Assembly: GCA_963800275.1 (NCBI GenBank)
Contig: CAWDAI010000008.1
Span: 1-64,000 of the forward strand
Origin: JAFMJV01 sp963800275
GTDB taxonomy: Bacteria > Chloroflexota > Limnocylindria > Limnocylindrales > CSP1-4
DNA: 64,000 bases
Direction: 5' to 3'
Below, in pieces: positions 1-8,326 of the stretch. Each line of letters begins with the position of its first letter. Within the stretch, counting starts at the first letter, position 1. Under the pieces are notes generated by a model. The model worked only from the letters and a program-made list of their open reading frames with translations. It was not told the DNA's origin and searched no databases. A program made the translations under genes and the position numbers.

Positions 1-96
1 ATCGCTGCCGAGTCGGTCCTGCGCCCGGGGACACAGCGGTCCTTCCCGGACAACGCCCGCTGTCGCGAGATCATCGCCGGCGTCGCCGAGGGCTGA
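1..96 (+). CDS. C-terminal end of an unidentified protein (partial)
   Basis: The window opens inside a reading frame of 31 codons that closes with TGA at 94-96. The visible tail contains SFPDNARCREIIAG, which is too short for me to assign a family. Only one base separates its stop from the GTG start of the HxlB-like isomerase, so the two are very probably co-transcribed. A sugar kinase or another sugar-phosphate enzyme would fit that context, but this is inference from position only. Confidence 0.6.
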   Translation: MAAESVLRPGTQRSFPDNARCREIIAGVAEG

Positions 97-97
97 G

Positions 98-643
98 GTG
101 TCGACGATGCGCGAAGCCGCCAGCGAGCTGGCGGAGGTCGCCAAGCGAATCGACGACTCGGCGCTGGAGCCGGCCGCAGCCGCCATCGTCGGAGCGCGGC
201 GCATCATGCTCTTCGGCTGTGGCCGTGAGGGACTGATGATGCGTGCGCTGGCGATGCGTCTCCATCACCTCGGGCTCGAGGTCTGCATGCAGGGCGACGT
301 GACCGCCTTTCCGCTGGGCCTAGGTGACCTCTTTCTGTGTGCCGCGGGACCGGGAGAACTGGCCACAGCTTCAGCCCTGTGTCGCGTGGCCAACGAGAGG
401 AGGGCGCGCGTGCTGGTGGTCACCGCCGAGCCCGACGGGGCCACGGCGAGGCTCGCGGACGAGCTGCTGGTGGTCCCCGCACAGACCATGGCCAGCGACA
501 TCGGTGGCTCGTCGGTGTTGCCCATGGGCTCGCTCTTTGAGGGAGCGATGTTCCTGGTCTTCGAAGTGCTCACACTGCGCCTGCGCGAGACGATGGGCGA
601 GACGCCCGAGTCCATGCGCGCGCGCCACACCAACATGGAGTAG
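98..643 (+). CDS. SIS-domain 6-phospho-3-hexuloisomerase-like protein
   Basis: This 181-residue protein has the size and shape of the HxlB family, single SIS-domain isomerases that interconvert 3-hexulose-6-phosphate and fructose-6-phosphate. Visible hallmarks are the SIS phosphosugar loop FGCGREG near residue 40, the AMRLHHLG helix after it, GDLFLCAAGPGE near residue 77, and the family-typical C-terminal RHTNME. It starts with GTG at 98; an ATG three codons later is an alternative. It follows the preceding gene by one base and converges on a sugar ABC importer, which suggests a role in using the imported sugar. The exact substrate is not shown by the sequence, and HxlB homologues also serve other ketohexose phosphates. 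Confidence 0.8.
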   Translation: MSTMREAASELAEVAKRIDDSALEPAAAAIVGARRIMLFGCGREGLMMRALAMRLHHLGLEVCMQGDVTAFPLGLGDLFLCAAGPGELATASALCRVANERRARVLVVTAEPDGATARLADELLVVPAQTMASDIGGSSVLPMGSLFEGAMFLVFEVLTLRLRETMGETPESMRARHTNME

Positions 644-712
644 CGGTCCCGGGACCTGGGCCGCGCGGAGGCTCGCATCCGGGCCGGATGGGCAGCAGCG
701 GTGAGTCAGCGC

Positions 713-1627
713 CTACTTGACAGCGCCCGCAGACATGCCGCGGACGATGAACCGCTCAAGCAAGACGCCGACCACGATCAGCGGCAGGATGGCGGCGAAG
801 GAGATGGCGGCCATGGTCCACCACGAGATGCCCTGACTCCCTGTCTGACTCGCCACCATCACCGGGAGGGTGATGGTATTGCTCGATGTCAGCAGCGCCG
901 CGAAGAAGTACTCGTTCCAGGTCAACACGAGCGACAATACAAACGCCGCGATCATGCCCGGCAGGGCGATGGGCATGATGATCCTGGCGAACGCTCCCCA
1001 GACCCCCAAGCCATCGACCAGGGCGGCCTCTTCCAGCTCCGTCGGTATGGTCATGAATTGGTCGCGCATGATCCAGACGACGATGGGCAACACCGCGAGG
1101 GTATAGATCAGCACGAGCCCGATATGCGTATCGAGCAGCGCGAGCTCCTTGTACAGGACAAGGAAGGGCAGGGCCAGGACGACGGGCGGCAAGATCAGCT
1201 GGCTGATGAAGAAGAACCCGATGTCGGAGTTCTTCATGGGGCCGAACTGATAGCCGAACCGCGACAGCCCGTAGCCGGTAAGCGAGCCCAGGAGGACCGC
1301 GAGGCCCGAGGCTGAGAGAGAAACGATCGCCGAATTCGTGAACCGGCTCAGGAACTGATCCCGGACCGTGCTGTAGGCCCCGATCGTGTCGGGCGACAAT
1401 CCCAGGGATCGCCAGCCCAGCCATTGCGGCTGGAAGTCCACGAAGGGGATCAGGCGGCCCTGCATGACGTCTGGGGCCGACTTGAAGCTCGTGGTGATGG
1501 TCCAGTAGATGGGGAAGATGCAGATGATGGCCCAGAGGATCAGGACGCCGTAGATGACCGCACGACTCGTCCACCACTTGGCTTTGTAGCCCAGGTCCGC
1601 CTCGCTATCGCGGAAGATGGCGGTCAC
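713..1627 (-). CDS. Carbohydrate ABC transporter permease (MalG/UgpE type)
   Basis: This 304-residue inner-membrane permease belongs to the family-1 (CUT1) sugar importers. Six hydrophobic segments can be read, and the cytoplasmic EAA loop that docks on the ATPase is present as EEAALVDGLGVWGAF followed by IIMPIALPG. It begins with GTG at 1627, overlapping the TGA of the upstream permease (GTGA), so translation is probably coupled. The two permeases and the binding protein at 2874-4559 form one importer. No ATPase gene lies alongside, so a shared MsiK-like ATPase elsewhere is likely. The imported sugar is unknown; the nearby FucU mutarotase and HxlB isomerase suggest a hexose. Confidence 0.9.
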   Translation of the reverse strand: MTAIFRDSEADLGYKAKWWTSRAVIYGVLILWAIICIFPIYWTITTSFKSAPDVMQGRLIPFVDFQPQWLGWRSLGLSPDTIGAYSTVRDQFLSRFTNSAIVSLSASGLAVLLGSLTGYGLSRFGYQFGPMKNSDIGFFFISQLILPPVVLALPFLVLYKELALLDTHIGLVLIYTLAVLPIVVWIMRDQFMTIPTELEEAALVDGLGVWGAFARIIMPIALPGMIAAFVLSLVLTWNEYFFAALLTSSNTITLPVMVASQTGSQGISWWTMAAISFAAILPLIVVGVLLERFIVRGMSAGAVK

Positions 1628-2727
1628 GAGTAGGGCCTCATCCAGCGGCGCAGCCCGCGCATGAGGAGGGTCAGTCCGATGACGATGACGACGAGGTAGA
1701 ACATGGCCAGCAGCGTTCCGTAGCCCACGTTCGAACGGTCCCGGTACTCGCGGTAGATGAAGCTAGTCACCGTGTCCGTCGCGCCGCCCGGTCCGCCCGA
1801 GGTGATGGTGATGACGATGTCGGCGAGCTTCAGCTTGAAGATGATGCGGACGATGATCGTTGTGAGCGACACCGGCAGCATCAGGGGAAAGATCACCTTG
1901 CGGAAGGTCTGCCAGGCTGATGCCCCATCGACGCGAGCGGCCTCGACTACCTCGTTGGGCAGGGCCTGAAGCCCAGCCAGGAGCATGATCATCATGAACG
2001 GGATGAAGATCCAGGCATCCAGGACCATCATCGTGAGCTTCGCGAGTTCGGGACTGGCGAAGAACGCAGGATCCTGCCAGCCGAGCGCCCGTGCCAGCTG
2101 CGAAACCGGGCCGAAGCGGAACTCGAGCATGGACTTGCCGATCATCCACGAAACGGCCACGGGCGACAGCATCAGCGGCAGCAGGAACGCCACGCGGAAG
2201 AACCTACGCGCCCGGATCTCGGCGCTGAGTAGGAGGGCCAGGCCAAAGGCGACCGCATACTCCACGATGACCGCCAAGGCGTACCACACCATGTTGGTGA
2301 GGGCATTCCAGTAGAAGGGATCTGACAGCATCCGCTCGATGTTGCTCAGCCCGGCGAACTTCGGACCACTGGGCGACGAAAGGTTCCAGTCCGCGAAGGC
2401 GATGGCTACGCCAAGAAGGAGCGGGATGACCGTCAGGGAGACGACGAAGAGCGCGGCCGGAAGCACGAACAGGATTCGCTTGCCTTGCTCACCGCAAATC
2501 AGCACTTGGCCGACGCAGAGTGAAACGCACCATGCGACCCAGGCGAACATCGTCGGCTGCCAGTTCTTAAGGCCGAGGTCCCAGACACCGAGTGCCTGCA
2601 GCGTTTGAGCTGCGACGACGGCCACCAGGATGAGGAACGATCCCCGGATGATGAAGTGGCCGAAACGCTGGCGAGACTCGGAGACGTCTTCGCCGGTTAC
2701 GATGTGGATGAGGTTGCCGTCGCTCAA
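1624..2727 (-). CDS. Carbohydrate ABC transporter permease (MalF/UgpA type)
   Basis: This 367-residue permease is the MalF/UgpA-like partner of the next gene. It has an extended N-terminal part with additional hydrophobic segments (residues about 25-110) before the core permease fold, and the EAA loop VVEAARVDGASAWQTF with VIFPLMLPV. An in-frame TGA lies 21 bases upstream, and the first usable start codon is TTG at 2727; no ATG occurs until about residue 80. The upstream Shine-Dalgarno is weak (AGGT). A weak start behind a strong hairpin (2786-2822) implies lower expression than the binding protein, as is usual for importers. Confidence 0.88.
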   Translation of the reverse strand: MSDGNLIHIVTGEDVSESRQRFGHFIIRGSFLILVAVVAAQTLQALGVWDLGLKNWQPTMFAWVAWCVSLCVGQVLICGEQGKRILFVLPAALFVVSLTVIPLLLGVAIAFADWNLSSPSGPKFAGLSNIERMLSDPFYWNALTNMVWYALAVIVEYAVAFGLALLLSAEIRARRFFRVAFLLPLMLSPVAVSWMIGKSMLEFRFGPVSQLARALGWQDPAFFASPELAKLTMMVLDAWIFIPFMMIMLLAGLQALPNEVVEAARVDGASAWQTFRKVIFPLMLPVSLTTIIVRIIFKLKLADIVITITSGGPGGATDTVTSFIYREYRDRSNVGYGTLLAMFYLVVIVIGLTLLMRGLRRWMRPYS

Positions 2728-2785
2728 GTCTCGTGACCTGTCAGTTCAGGGGAGCAGGCGCAGGCAGGGGGCTCCCCGCGGAAGC

Positions 2786-2822
2786 GACGACGGGGTGCGT
2801 GGATGGCACGCACCCCGTCGTC
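2786..2822 (-). terminator. 15-bp perfect hairpin between binding-protein and permease genes
   Basis: Positions 2786-2800 are an exact inverted complement of 2808-2822, with a 7-base loop. The stem is 11 GC pairs out of 15. No T-run follows on either strand. It sits in the 146-base gap after the substrate-binding gene and before its permease genes. It could therefore act as a partial terminator or as an mRNA 3'-end stabiliser that keeps the binding protein more abundant than the permeases. Confidence 0.75.
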
Positions 2823-2873
2823 ATCTTGCTGCCCAGCAGACGGGTAGCGCGATACCCGCGATACCCGCTGTCG

Positions 2874-4559
2874 TCACAGCCCGAGCGATGCCCGGTAGAG
2901 CTTGATCTGATCCTCACGACCGATCTGGTCGGTGATCTTCTCCCAGGCGGCCGCGATGTTGTCCGCGATCTCCTGGGCCGACGTGCCACTGTTCAGGCCC
3001 TTGGTAAGCTCATCCTCGGCCACCGAGTAGTACTGGAAGATGCCCGGGATGCGCGGCTCATTGGCGGCGTTCGGGTGGTTGTAGCTATCGAGGTTCGACG
3101 AGAGGTAGTCCTCGATATAGGCTCGGTCGTAGCCGGCGGCCTCCCATTCGCTGTAGTTGAACTGTGAGTTGCGGTAGGGCTGGAAGCCGGACGGATAGGC
3201 CGACATCCATAGTGCGATGTCCTTGCCGCCCAAATGCGCGGCAGCTGACCACGCGCACTTGCGCTTCATCTCGTCGCTCGAGACCTGGTTGGTGACATAC
3301 ACGCCCCAACCGAGGTAGGCGTTGTTGGGCGACACGTTAGGCGTCTCCTCCCAAGCCTCGGTCAGCGAGTTGTAAACCCGCTCGGAGCCCGGGTTGATGT
3401 CGAAGCCCACGACCGGCCCCACGACGGAGGTGTCCGAGGTGCGGACCTGCGAGCCAACATCGCCCCACCACATGACCATCGACCCGGTGCCGGCCTCGAA
3501 CTCGCCGACGGCGGTCCCATTCGGATCCTGGTTGACTTGGTCCGGCGGGTATGCGCCCGGTGTGTTCATGAGGTCGATGACGCTCTGGATGGCCTGGACC
3601 CAGCCGGGGTTGTTGACGCGCGGCTTCATCGTGTCGGGATCGAAGAGCCACGCCGGATCGTCAGGGTGCTTGACATACGGAGTGGCGCGGTCTTCGAGGA
3701 AGTAGAAGCCGAAGCCGCCCCAGAGGTAGTTGAGCGGGTCGACGATGCCGTAGGCATCCAGGCCCGTCAACGGGTCCGTCTTGCCGGCGAGGAACTTGGT
3801 CTGTTCGTTGACCTGCTCCCAAGTCTTTGGCGGAGCCCACTCGCCCTGATGCCCTTCGGCTGTCCAAGCGGCTGCGAAGTCAGCGTTGTCGTAGTAGTCG
3901 GTCCGGTAGGCGAGGGTATGGGTGTCGCCGTCGATGGAGACGCGGTAGGTCATGCCGTCCCATGTGCCGACGGGCGCCTTCAGGTAGTCCACGTAGTCGT
4001 TCATGTCGATCTGCGTAGCAACCCAGTCGGGCATCGGGTCAAGCAGGCCACGGCCGGCCGTATCGCCCTCGAAGGGCGCTCCCATCTCCATGATGTCCCA
4101 GTCCACCGTGCCGGTCGCGATAGCCTGCTGCAGCCGGCCGTTGTAGTCGGCCTGCGCCAGGTCGACCCACTCGATGGTGGCCCCGGTGTAGTCCTCCCAC
4201 GGCTTCAGGAAGCCGCGGAAGAGGTTGTTGTGCAGGTTCTGGTTATTGAGCCCCAGGAACTTGAGCTGGACGCCTGCGCATTCACCTTCCGAGATGTTGG
4301 CCTTGGTCGGCCCCAAGGTCAGCTCGCCGACCTTCTGCCAATCGGCATCTGTAGGCTGGCCCATGCCCACCCCGGGGATCGCCATGATCTGGGCACGCAG
4401 CGCGGCCTCCTCCGGCGAGATCGGCTGTGCGTCCTGTGCATAGGTCGGCAGGACCCCGGACAGCAGCACCCCCGCCGCACCGATGGCCGCCGCCCTCGGC
4501 AGCAGTCTGCGACCGGATGCGCGCGCACCCCTTGTCGCCACGTTGACCTTCCCCTTCAT
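2874..4559 (-). CDS. Sugar ABC transporter substrate-binding protein (family 1)
   Basis: This 561-residue protein is an extracellular solute-binding protein of the family-1 (MalE/UgpB-like) class. It has an Arg-rich N-terminus, a hydrophobic stretch at about residues 24-40 and an Ala-x-Ala-like cleavage region ending in TYAQD; there is no lipobox cysteine. Family features include the GATIEWVDL segment typical of the first lobe and Trp/Tyr-rich ligand-facing segments such as YLWGGFGFYF and MVMWWGDV. The start ATG at 4559 follows GGAGGAGGG. It is the first gene of the importer operon, followed by a hairpin and two permease genes. Its length exceeds the usual 420-450 residues, suggesting a distinct subgroup. 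The ligand cannot be read from sequence. Confidence 0.9.
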   Translation of the reverse strand: MKGKVNVATRGARASGRRLLPRAAAIGAAGVLLSGVLPTYAQDAQPISPEEAALRAQIMAIPGVGMGQPTDADWQKVGELTLGPTKANISEGECAGVQLKFLGLNNQNLHNNLFRGFLKPWEDYTGATIEWVDLAQADYNGRLQQAIATGTVDWDIMEMGAPFEGDTAGRGLLDPMPDWVATQIDMNDYVDYLKAPVGTWDGMTYRVSIDGDTHTLAYRTDYYDNADFAAAWTAEGHQGEWAPPKTWEQVNEQTKFLAGKTDPLTGLDAYGIVDPLNYLWGGFGFYFLEDRATPYVKHPDDPAWLFDPDTMKPRVNNPGWVQAIQSVIDLMNTPGAYPPDQVNQDPNGTAVGEFEAGTGSMVMWWGDVGSQVRTSDTSVVGPVVGFDINPGSERVYNSLTEAWEETPNVSPNNAYLGWGVYVTNQVSSDEMKRKCAWSAAAHLGGKDIALWMSAYPSGFQPYRNSQFNYSEWEAAGYDRAYIEDYLSSNLDSYNHPNAANEPRIPGIFQYYSVAEDELTKGLNSGTSAQEIADNIAAAWEKITDQIGREDQIKLYRASLGL

Positions 4560-4623
4560 ATCCGTCCCTCCTCCTGGGAAAACACGCTGCCCGTCCAGCA
4601 GAGATACACACTGGACATAAGGC

Positions 4624-4653
4624 AGGATGGCAACGCTAGAGTAGCGCTGTCAA
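4624..4653 (-). promoter_or_regulatory. Candidate sigma70-like promoter of the sugar importer
   Basis: On the minus strand a consensus TTGACA (4653-4648) is followed after 18 bases by CATCCT (4629-4624). This lies about 65 bases upstream of the binding-protein start and is oriented toward it. The -10 is imperfect. Confidence 0.45.
4634..4646. promoter_or_regulatory. 13-bp palindrome in the importer promoter spacer
   Basis: CGCTA-GAG-TAGCG is a perfect 5-3-5 inverted repeat. It lies between the candidate -35 and -10 boxes, where a bound repressor would block transcription of the importer. It also lies about 90 bases upstream of the divergent fucU-like gene, so one regulator could serve both. 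No regulator gene is adjacent. Confidence 0.4.
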
Positions 4654-4732
4654 GGTAGGAGATCTGCCGAATCACGAGCCGCAGAGATTAGACGCGCGGG
4701 CTCCTGTGACGCGGACCGAGGGGAGGACACCC

Positions 4733-5182
4733 ATGCTCAAGGGGATCGATCACCGGCTCAATGCCGATGTCCTGTACACGCTGCGGGCCATGGGCCACGG
4801 CGACTATCTCATCATCAGCGACACCAACTTCCCGGCTGACTCGATCGCGGCCGAGACGCGTGCTGGTGAGCCCCTGCGCATGGAGAACCTGACCGCCGCC
4901 GAGGCCATCAACGCCATCCTCTCGGTCATGCCGCTCGACACCTTCGTCGACGACTTTGCCGGGCGCATGCAGGTCGGCGACGACCCCGATGAGGTCCCAC
5001 CCGTGCAGGCAGAGGTCGCGGCGGAGATCGCGGCGGTCGGCGAGACGCGCAAGATGGAGATCATCGAGCGCTTCGCCTTCTATGACCTGGCCAAGGGCGC
5101 CTACGCCGTCATCCAGACGGGTGAGCGCCGCTTCTACGGCTGCTTCATGTTGCGCAAGGGCGTCATCCCGCCCGAGGGGTAG
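4733..5182 (+). CDS. RbsD/FucU-family sugar mutarotase
   Basis: This 149-residue protein is a mutarotase of the RbsD/FucU fold, which interconverts sugar anomers or pyranose forms before phosphorylation. The N-terminal MLKGIDHRL, the conserved MGHGDYLIISDTNFPA block (residues 20-36) and the C-terminal FYGCFMLRKGVIPP are typical of FucU more than RbsD. I start at ATG 4733 because GGGGAGGA lies at the right distance upstream; an in-frame ATG-less extension to 4706 lacks a ribosome site. It is divergent from the sugar importer across a promoter and palindrome region, so it probably works on the sugar that importer brings in. Confidence 0.85.
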   Translation: MLKGIDHRLNADVLYTLRAMGHGDYLIISDTNFPADSIAAETRAGEPLRMENLTAAEAINAILSVMPLDTFVDDFAGRMQVGDDPDEVPPVQAEVAAEIAAVGETRKMEIIERFAFYDLAKGAYAVIQTGERRFYGCFMLRKGVIPPEG

Positions 5183-5229
5183 CGACCAGGGGCCAGGCGG
5201 TCACCCGCCCGGCCCGCCTGTCGCCAGCC

Positions 5230-6228
5230 TCAGCCGAAGCGCGCTCGCAGCTCCGGCAGCACCTTCTCCGCGTACAGCGCCATGGCTCGTTCCTGGTCGT
5301 CGCCGGGGAAGTGGAACACGAGGTGGTCGAAGCCCCACTCGAGGTAGGGCCGGATCTGCTCGATGTGCTCCTCGACGTCGTCGCTCACGAGCCAGCGGCG
5401 ATGGGCCACGTCCTCCACCGTCTTGGCCAGGCGCTCCATCTCGCGCGGATCTTCGACCCCGGTCTTCTGCTCGCCCGATAGCGCCAGCGCGGCCCAGATC
5501 TTGGTGTCCTCCATGGCCTGCTCGCGGTCGGTGTCGAAGCTGACCTTCATCTCGATCATGCGATCGATGTCGTCGTCGGCGCGACCGGCCTTCTCCAGGC
5601 CCTCGGAGACCGCCGGCAGCAGCTTCTCCGTATAGAGCTCGGCGGGCTTGCCGCTGGTGGAGATGTAGCCCTCCGCGATGCGCCCGGCCAGGCGTGAGGC
5701 CGCCGGACCGGAGCCCGCGACGTAGACCGGCACCGGCCTCTCTGGCCGGTCGTAGAGGGTCGCGTGATGCGTCTGGTAGTACTCGCCCTCGAAGGTCACG
5801 AAGTCCTCGCGCAGCAGCTGCTGGATCAGCATCACCGACTCCTTGAGGCGATGGAAGCGCTCCTTCTGCTCGGGCCACTCGGCACCGACCACGACCTCGT
5901 TGAGCGATTCGCCGGTGCCGACGCCCAGGATCACCCGGTCCTGGGCCAGGCAGCCCAGGGTCGCGAAGGCCTGGGCCACGACCGCGGGGTTGTAGCGCAG
6001 GGTGGGGGTGAGCACGCTCGTGCCCAGCACGACGCGTTCGGTCGAGGCGGCCGCGGCGCCCAGCCAGGCAAGGGCGTTGGGGGCGTGGCCGTCGGTGTGA
6101 CGCCAAGGCTGGAAGTGATCGCTCGTCCAGACCGAGTCGAAGCCGAGCCGGTCGGCGCTGATGGCGAAGTCGAGGAGCTGGCGAGGGCCGAACTGTTCGG
6201 CCGAGGCCTTGTATCCGAGTCGAAGCAT
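5230..6228 (-). CDS. fgd: F420-dependent glucose-6-phosphate dehydrogenase
   Basis: This 332-residue protein oxidises glucose-6-phosphate to 6-phosphogluconolactone while reducing the deazaflavin F420. It belongs to the luciferase-like (LLM) TIM-barrel superfamily and follows the mycobacterial Fgd1 pattern closely: LGYKASAEQF at the N-terminus, VWTSDHFQPWRH, GTSVLTPTLRYNPAVVAQAF, GVGTGESLNE, TSGKPAELYTEKLLPAV and HLVFHFPG near the C-terminus. These segments hold the F420- and phosphate-binding residues in Fgd1. I start at ATG 6228 because GAAAGGA precedes it and homology begins there; a 19-codon extension to 6285 looks non-coding. The gene stands alone. It implies that the organism makes F420, although no F420 synthesis gene is in this window. 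Confidence 0.9.
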   Translation of the reverse strand: MLRLGYKASAEQFGPRQLLDFAISADRLGFDSVWTSDHFQPWRHTDGHAPNALAWLGAAAASTERVVLGTSVLTPTLRYNPAVVAQAFATLGCLAQDRVILGVGTGESLNEVVVGAEWPEQKERFHRLKESVMLIQQLLREDFVTFEGEYYQTHHATLYDRPERPVPVYVAGSGPAASRLAGRIAEGYISTSGKPAELYTEKLLPAVSEGLEKAGRADDDIDRMIEMKVSFDTDREQAMEDTKIWAALALSGEQKTGVEDPREMERLAKTVEDVAHRRWLVSDDVEEHIEQIRPYLEWGFDHLVFHFPGDDQERAMALYAEKVLPELRARFG

Positions 6229-6322
6229 GGTGTCCTTTCGGGCCGTTCGAACGGTCGCCCCAATGCGACCGCGAGCCTGAATCATGGGCCGCAGCGCCGT
6301 TCCTGTCGACCGTCGGAACCGC

Positions 6323-6328
6323 TAGCAT
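6323..6328 (+). promoter_or_regulatory. -10-like TAGCAT, 9 bases before the start
   Basis: TAGCAT ends nine bases before the ATG at 6338 and leaves room for almost no 5' leader. The intervening bases include AGGGA, so a weak ribosome site is possible. It is one of a recurring set of TANNNT boxes next to start codons in this window. Confidence 0.4.
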
Positions 6329-6337
6329 CGAGGGACC

Positions 6338-7441
6338 ATGCCGCATCGCATCCCCAGGCCCCCGTCGAGCGTCACCCGCGACCTCGGTCAGTACGCGAGC
6401 CGTGGGGCGATCCACGAGCGCGACCAGGTGCCGCCGATCGTGCTCAAGCTGCAGGGCTGGCTCTACGACTGGCTCTCGGGCGATTCCCGCTTCATCCTCG
6501 GCAGCGTCATCGTCATCATGCTCATCGTCGTGGTGGCCGTGCTGGCGTCCATGCGCTTCCTGCACGTGGTCTTCGAGGGGCTCGACACGCTGGCGCTCGT
6601 CGGCCTCTTCCTCATCAACTGGATCGGCAACGGCGGCGTCCTCGTACCCATCCCCGGGGCCCGCTTCCTGGGTCTGCTGGTCATCTTCCAGCAGGCGGTG
6701 ATGTTGCCCTCCTGGGAGGTCTTCGCGGTTTCCGGCGCGGCCATGGCCCTCGGCCTCACCACGTACTACATCGCCGGCGCCCGCACCGCCCAGTCCTACG
6801 TGGCTGGCGATGCCGACGGGGCCATCCACCTGGCCGAGGAGGCTGGCATGCTCGATGAGCAGCCGGAGTTCCAGCCTGGCGCGGCCTTGGGCGACGAGGC
6901 GGCCATGACCATCGCCGAGGGCCGAACCCGCAGGTCCGCCGCCGCGACCGACCCGCTCGGCGATGCGGGTGACGAGGGAGAGGCTGCCGGAGGGCCAGAT
7001 GCGAAAACGCTCGACGTGACGGCAGCCGCCGACGACGGTCGGCTGGGTGCGCTGCGGGCCCGTTTCACGTCCTCGTTGGCCAAGACCCAGGAGCGGGTCA
7101 GCCCTATCATCGACCGGCGCGGCATGGAAGGCATGTTCATCCTTTGCTTCGGGCCTTCTCCCATGGCCACGGCCGCGGCCTATCTCGGCGGACTCATGCG
7201 TTTCGGCTTCCGCCGCTACCTGCTGGCCTCCTTCGCCGCCAAGTACCTGCTGGCCGGAGTGGTGGTGGTGCTGGCGCTGACCTTCGGCGATACCGCCCGG
7301 GCCGTGTCGTTCCCCTCGATCACCATCCCGCTCGTGAACGTGACCATCTTCCCCGGCGATGACGACGCCTCACCGGCGCCGAGCCCCAGCGCAGCAGCGG
7401 TCACCGTCGTCTTTCCCGACGGCCCCCGGGCAACCTTCTAG
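6338..7441 (+). CDS. Membrane protein resembling the DedA/VTT family, with a long insert
   Basis: This 367-residue integral membrane protein has hydrophobic segments at about 51-72, 82-100, 108-135, and 265-320. The segments NWIGNGGVLVPIPGARFLG and GMFILCFGPSPMATAAAYLGG recall the two re-entrant loops of DedA/VTT scaffolds. The usual Arg-x-x-Pro motif is only partly kept (GPSPM), so the relationship is remote. A charged, low-complexity insert at about residues 165-250 separates the two halves. It ends in a Pro/Ser/Ala-rich tail. Its stop codon shares CTAG with the stop of the convergent TerC gene. DedA proteins act in lipid carrier recycling and envelope homeostasis; that role is only suggested here. 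Confidence 0.6.
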   Translation: MPHRIPRPPSSVTRDLGQYASRGAIHERDQVPPIVLKLQGWLYDWLSGDSRFILGSVIVIMLIVVVAVLASMRFLHVVFEGLDTLALVGLFLINWIGNGGVLVPIPGARFLGLLVIFQQAVMLPSWEVFAVSGAAMALGLTTYYIAGARTAQSYVAGDADGAIHLAEEAGMLDEQPEFQPGAALGDEAAMTIAEGRTRRSAAATDPLGDAGDEGEAAGGPDAKTLDVTAAADDGRLGALRARFTSSLAKTQERVSPIIDRRGMEGMFILCFGPSPMATAAAYLGGLMRFGFRRYLLASFAAKYLLAGVVVVLALTFGDTARAVSFPSITIPLVNVTIFPGDDDASPAPSPSAAAVTVVFPDGPRATF

Positions 7442-8226
7442 GCCTCCTCCGACTCGGGCGTCAGCGCGGCCGCCATCGGCTCGCCACCCTCGCGGTAGGG
7501 GTCGCGCATGCGCACCGGCTCCGCCGCCTTGGAGGTGCGGCGGATGTTGAGGATCTCCACGAACACCGCGAAGCCCATGGCCGCGTAGATGTAGCCCTTG
7601 TCGATGTGCTGGCCCAGTCCGTCGGCCACGAGCGTGAAGCCGATCAGCAGCAGGAAGGCCAGCGCCAGCATCTTGAGTGTGGGGTGCTCGTCGATGACGC
7701 GGGTAACGTAGCCCGATGCCGCGAGCATCACGCCGACCGCGATGACCACCGCAGCGATCATGACGATGACCTCGTTGGCCATGCCCACCGCCGTGATGAC
7801 CGAGTCCAGGCTGAAGATGACGTCGAGGACCATGATCTGGGCGATGACGCTCCAGAAGGAGGTCACCTTCCCCGCGTCGCGCACTTGGTCGTCGCCCTCG
7901 AGGCGGCCATGGATCTCCCAGGTGGCCTTGGCCAGCAGGAACAGGCCCCCCACGATCAGGATCAGATCGCGACCGCTGAACGCCTGTCCGAAGACCTCGA
8001 AGAGAGGTTCGGTGAGGCTCACCACCCAGCTGATGCCCAACAGCAGCACGATGCGCGTGAGCATGGCCGCGAGGATGCCCAGGCGTCGCGCCCGATCCCG
8101 CTGGTTGGTCGGCAGCTTGTTGGCCAGGATGGAGATGAAGACGATGTTGTCGATGCCGAGGACGATCTCCAGCGCCGTCAAGGTGAGCAGCGCGACCCAG
8201 ACCTCGGGGTTCGTCAGCAACTCCAT
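7438..8226 (-). CDS. TerC-family integral membrane protein
   Basis: This protein of about 262 residues is a TerC-family transporter, a group linked to metal-ion (often Mn) efflux and tellurite resistance. It has about seven membrane segments. The diagnostic ALEIVLGIDNIVFISIL (residues 18-34) and MVLDVIFSLDSVITAVGM (near 132) carry the paired intramembrane aspartates. The C-terminal 35 residues are hydrophilic and probably cytoplasmic. Two ATGs are possible; I choose 8226 because GGGAGG lies one base from the ATG at 8229 but four bases from 8226. The gene converges on the DedA-like gene with a 4-base overlap (CTAG) carrying both stops. Confidence 0.9.
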   Translation of the reverse strand: MELLTNPEVWVALLTLTALEIVLGIDNIVFISILANKLPTNQRDRARRLGILAAMLTRIVLLLGISWVVSLTEPLFEVFGQAFSGRDLILIVGGLFLLAKATWEIHGRLEGDDQVRDAGKVTSFWSVIAQIMVLDVIFSLDSVITAVGMANEVIVMIAAVVIAVGVMLAASGYVTRVIDEHPTLKMLALAFLLLIGFTLVADGLGQHIDKGYIYAAMGFAVFVEILNIRRTSKAAEPVRMRDPYREGGEPMAAALTPESEEA

Positions 8227-8326
8227 CATTCCTCCCTCGTGAACCGCGATCCGATCAGCTCGGGCGCACCGGTGCGTTGGCTCGACCGACGTCGAGTGGT
8301 CCGCCGAAGCCTAGCGCCACGGCGAG

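Noticed and set aside
3537..4658. Long plus-strand open frame opposite the binding-protein gene
   Set aside because: It is the mirror of a clear ABC binding protein; its residues are Arg/Val/His-rich without a fold, as expected in antisense of GC-rich genes.
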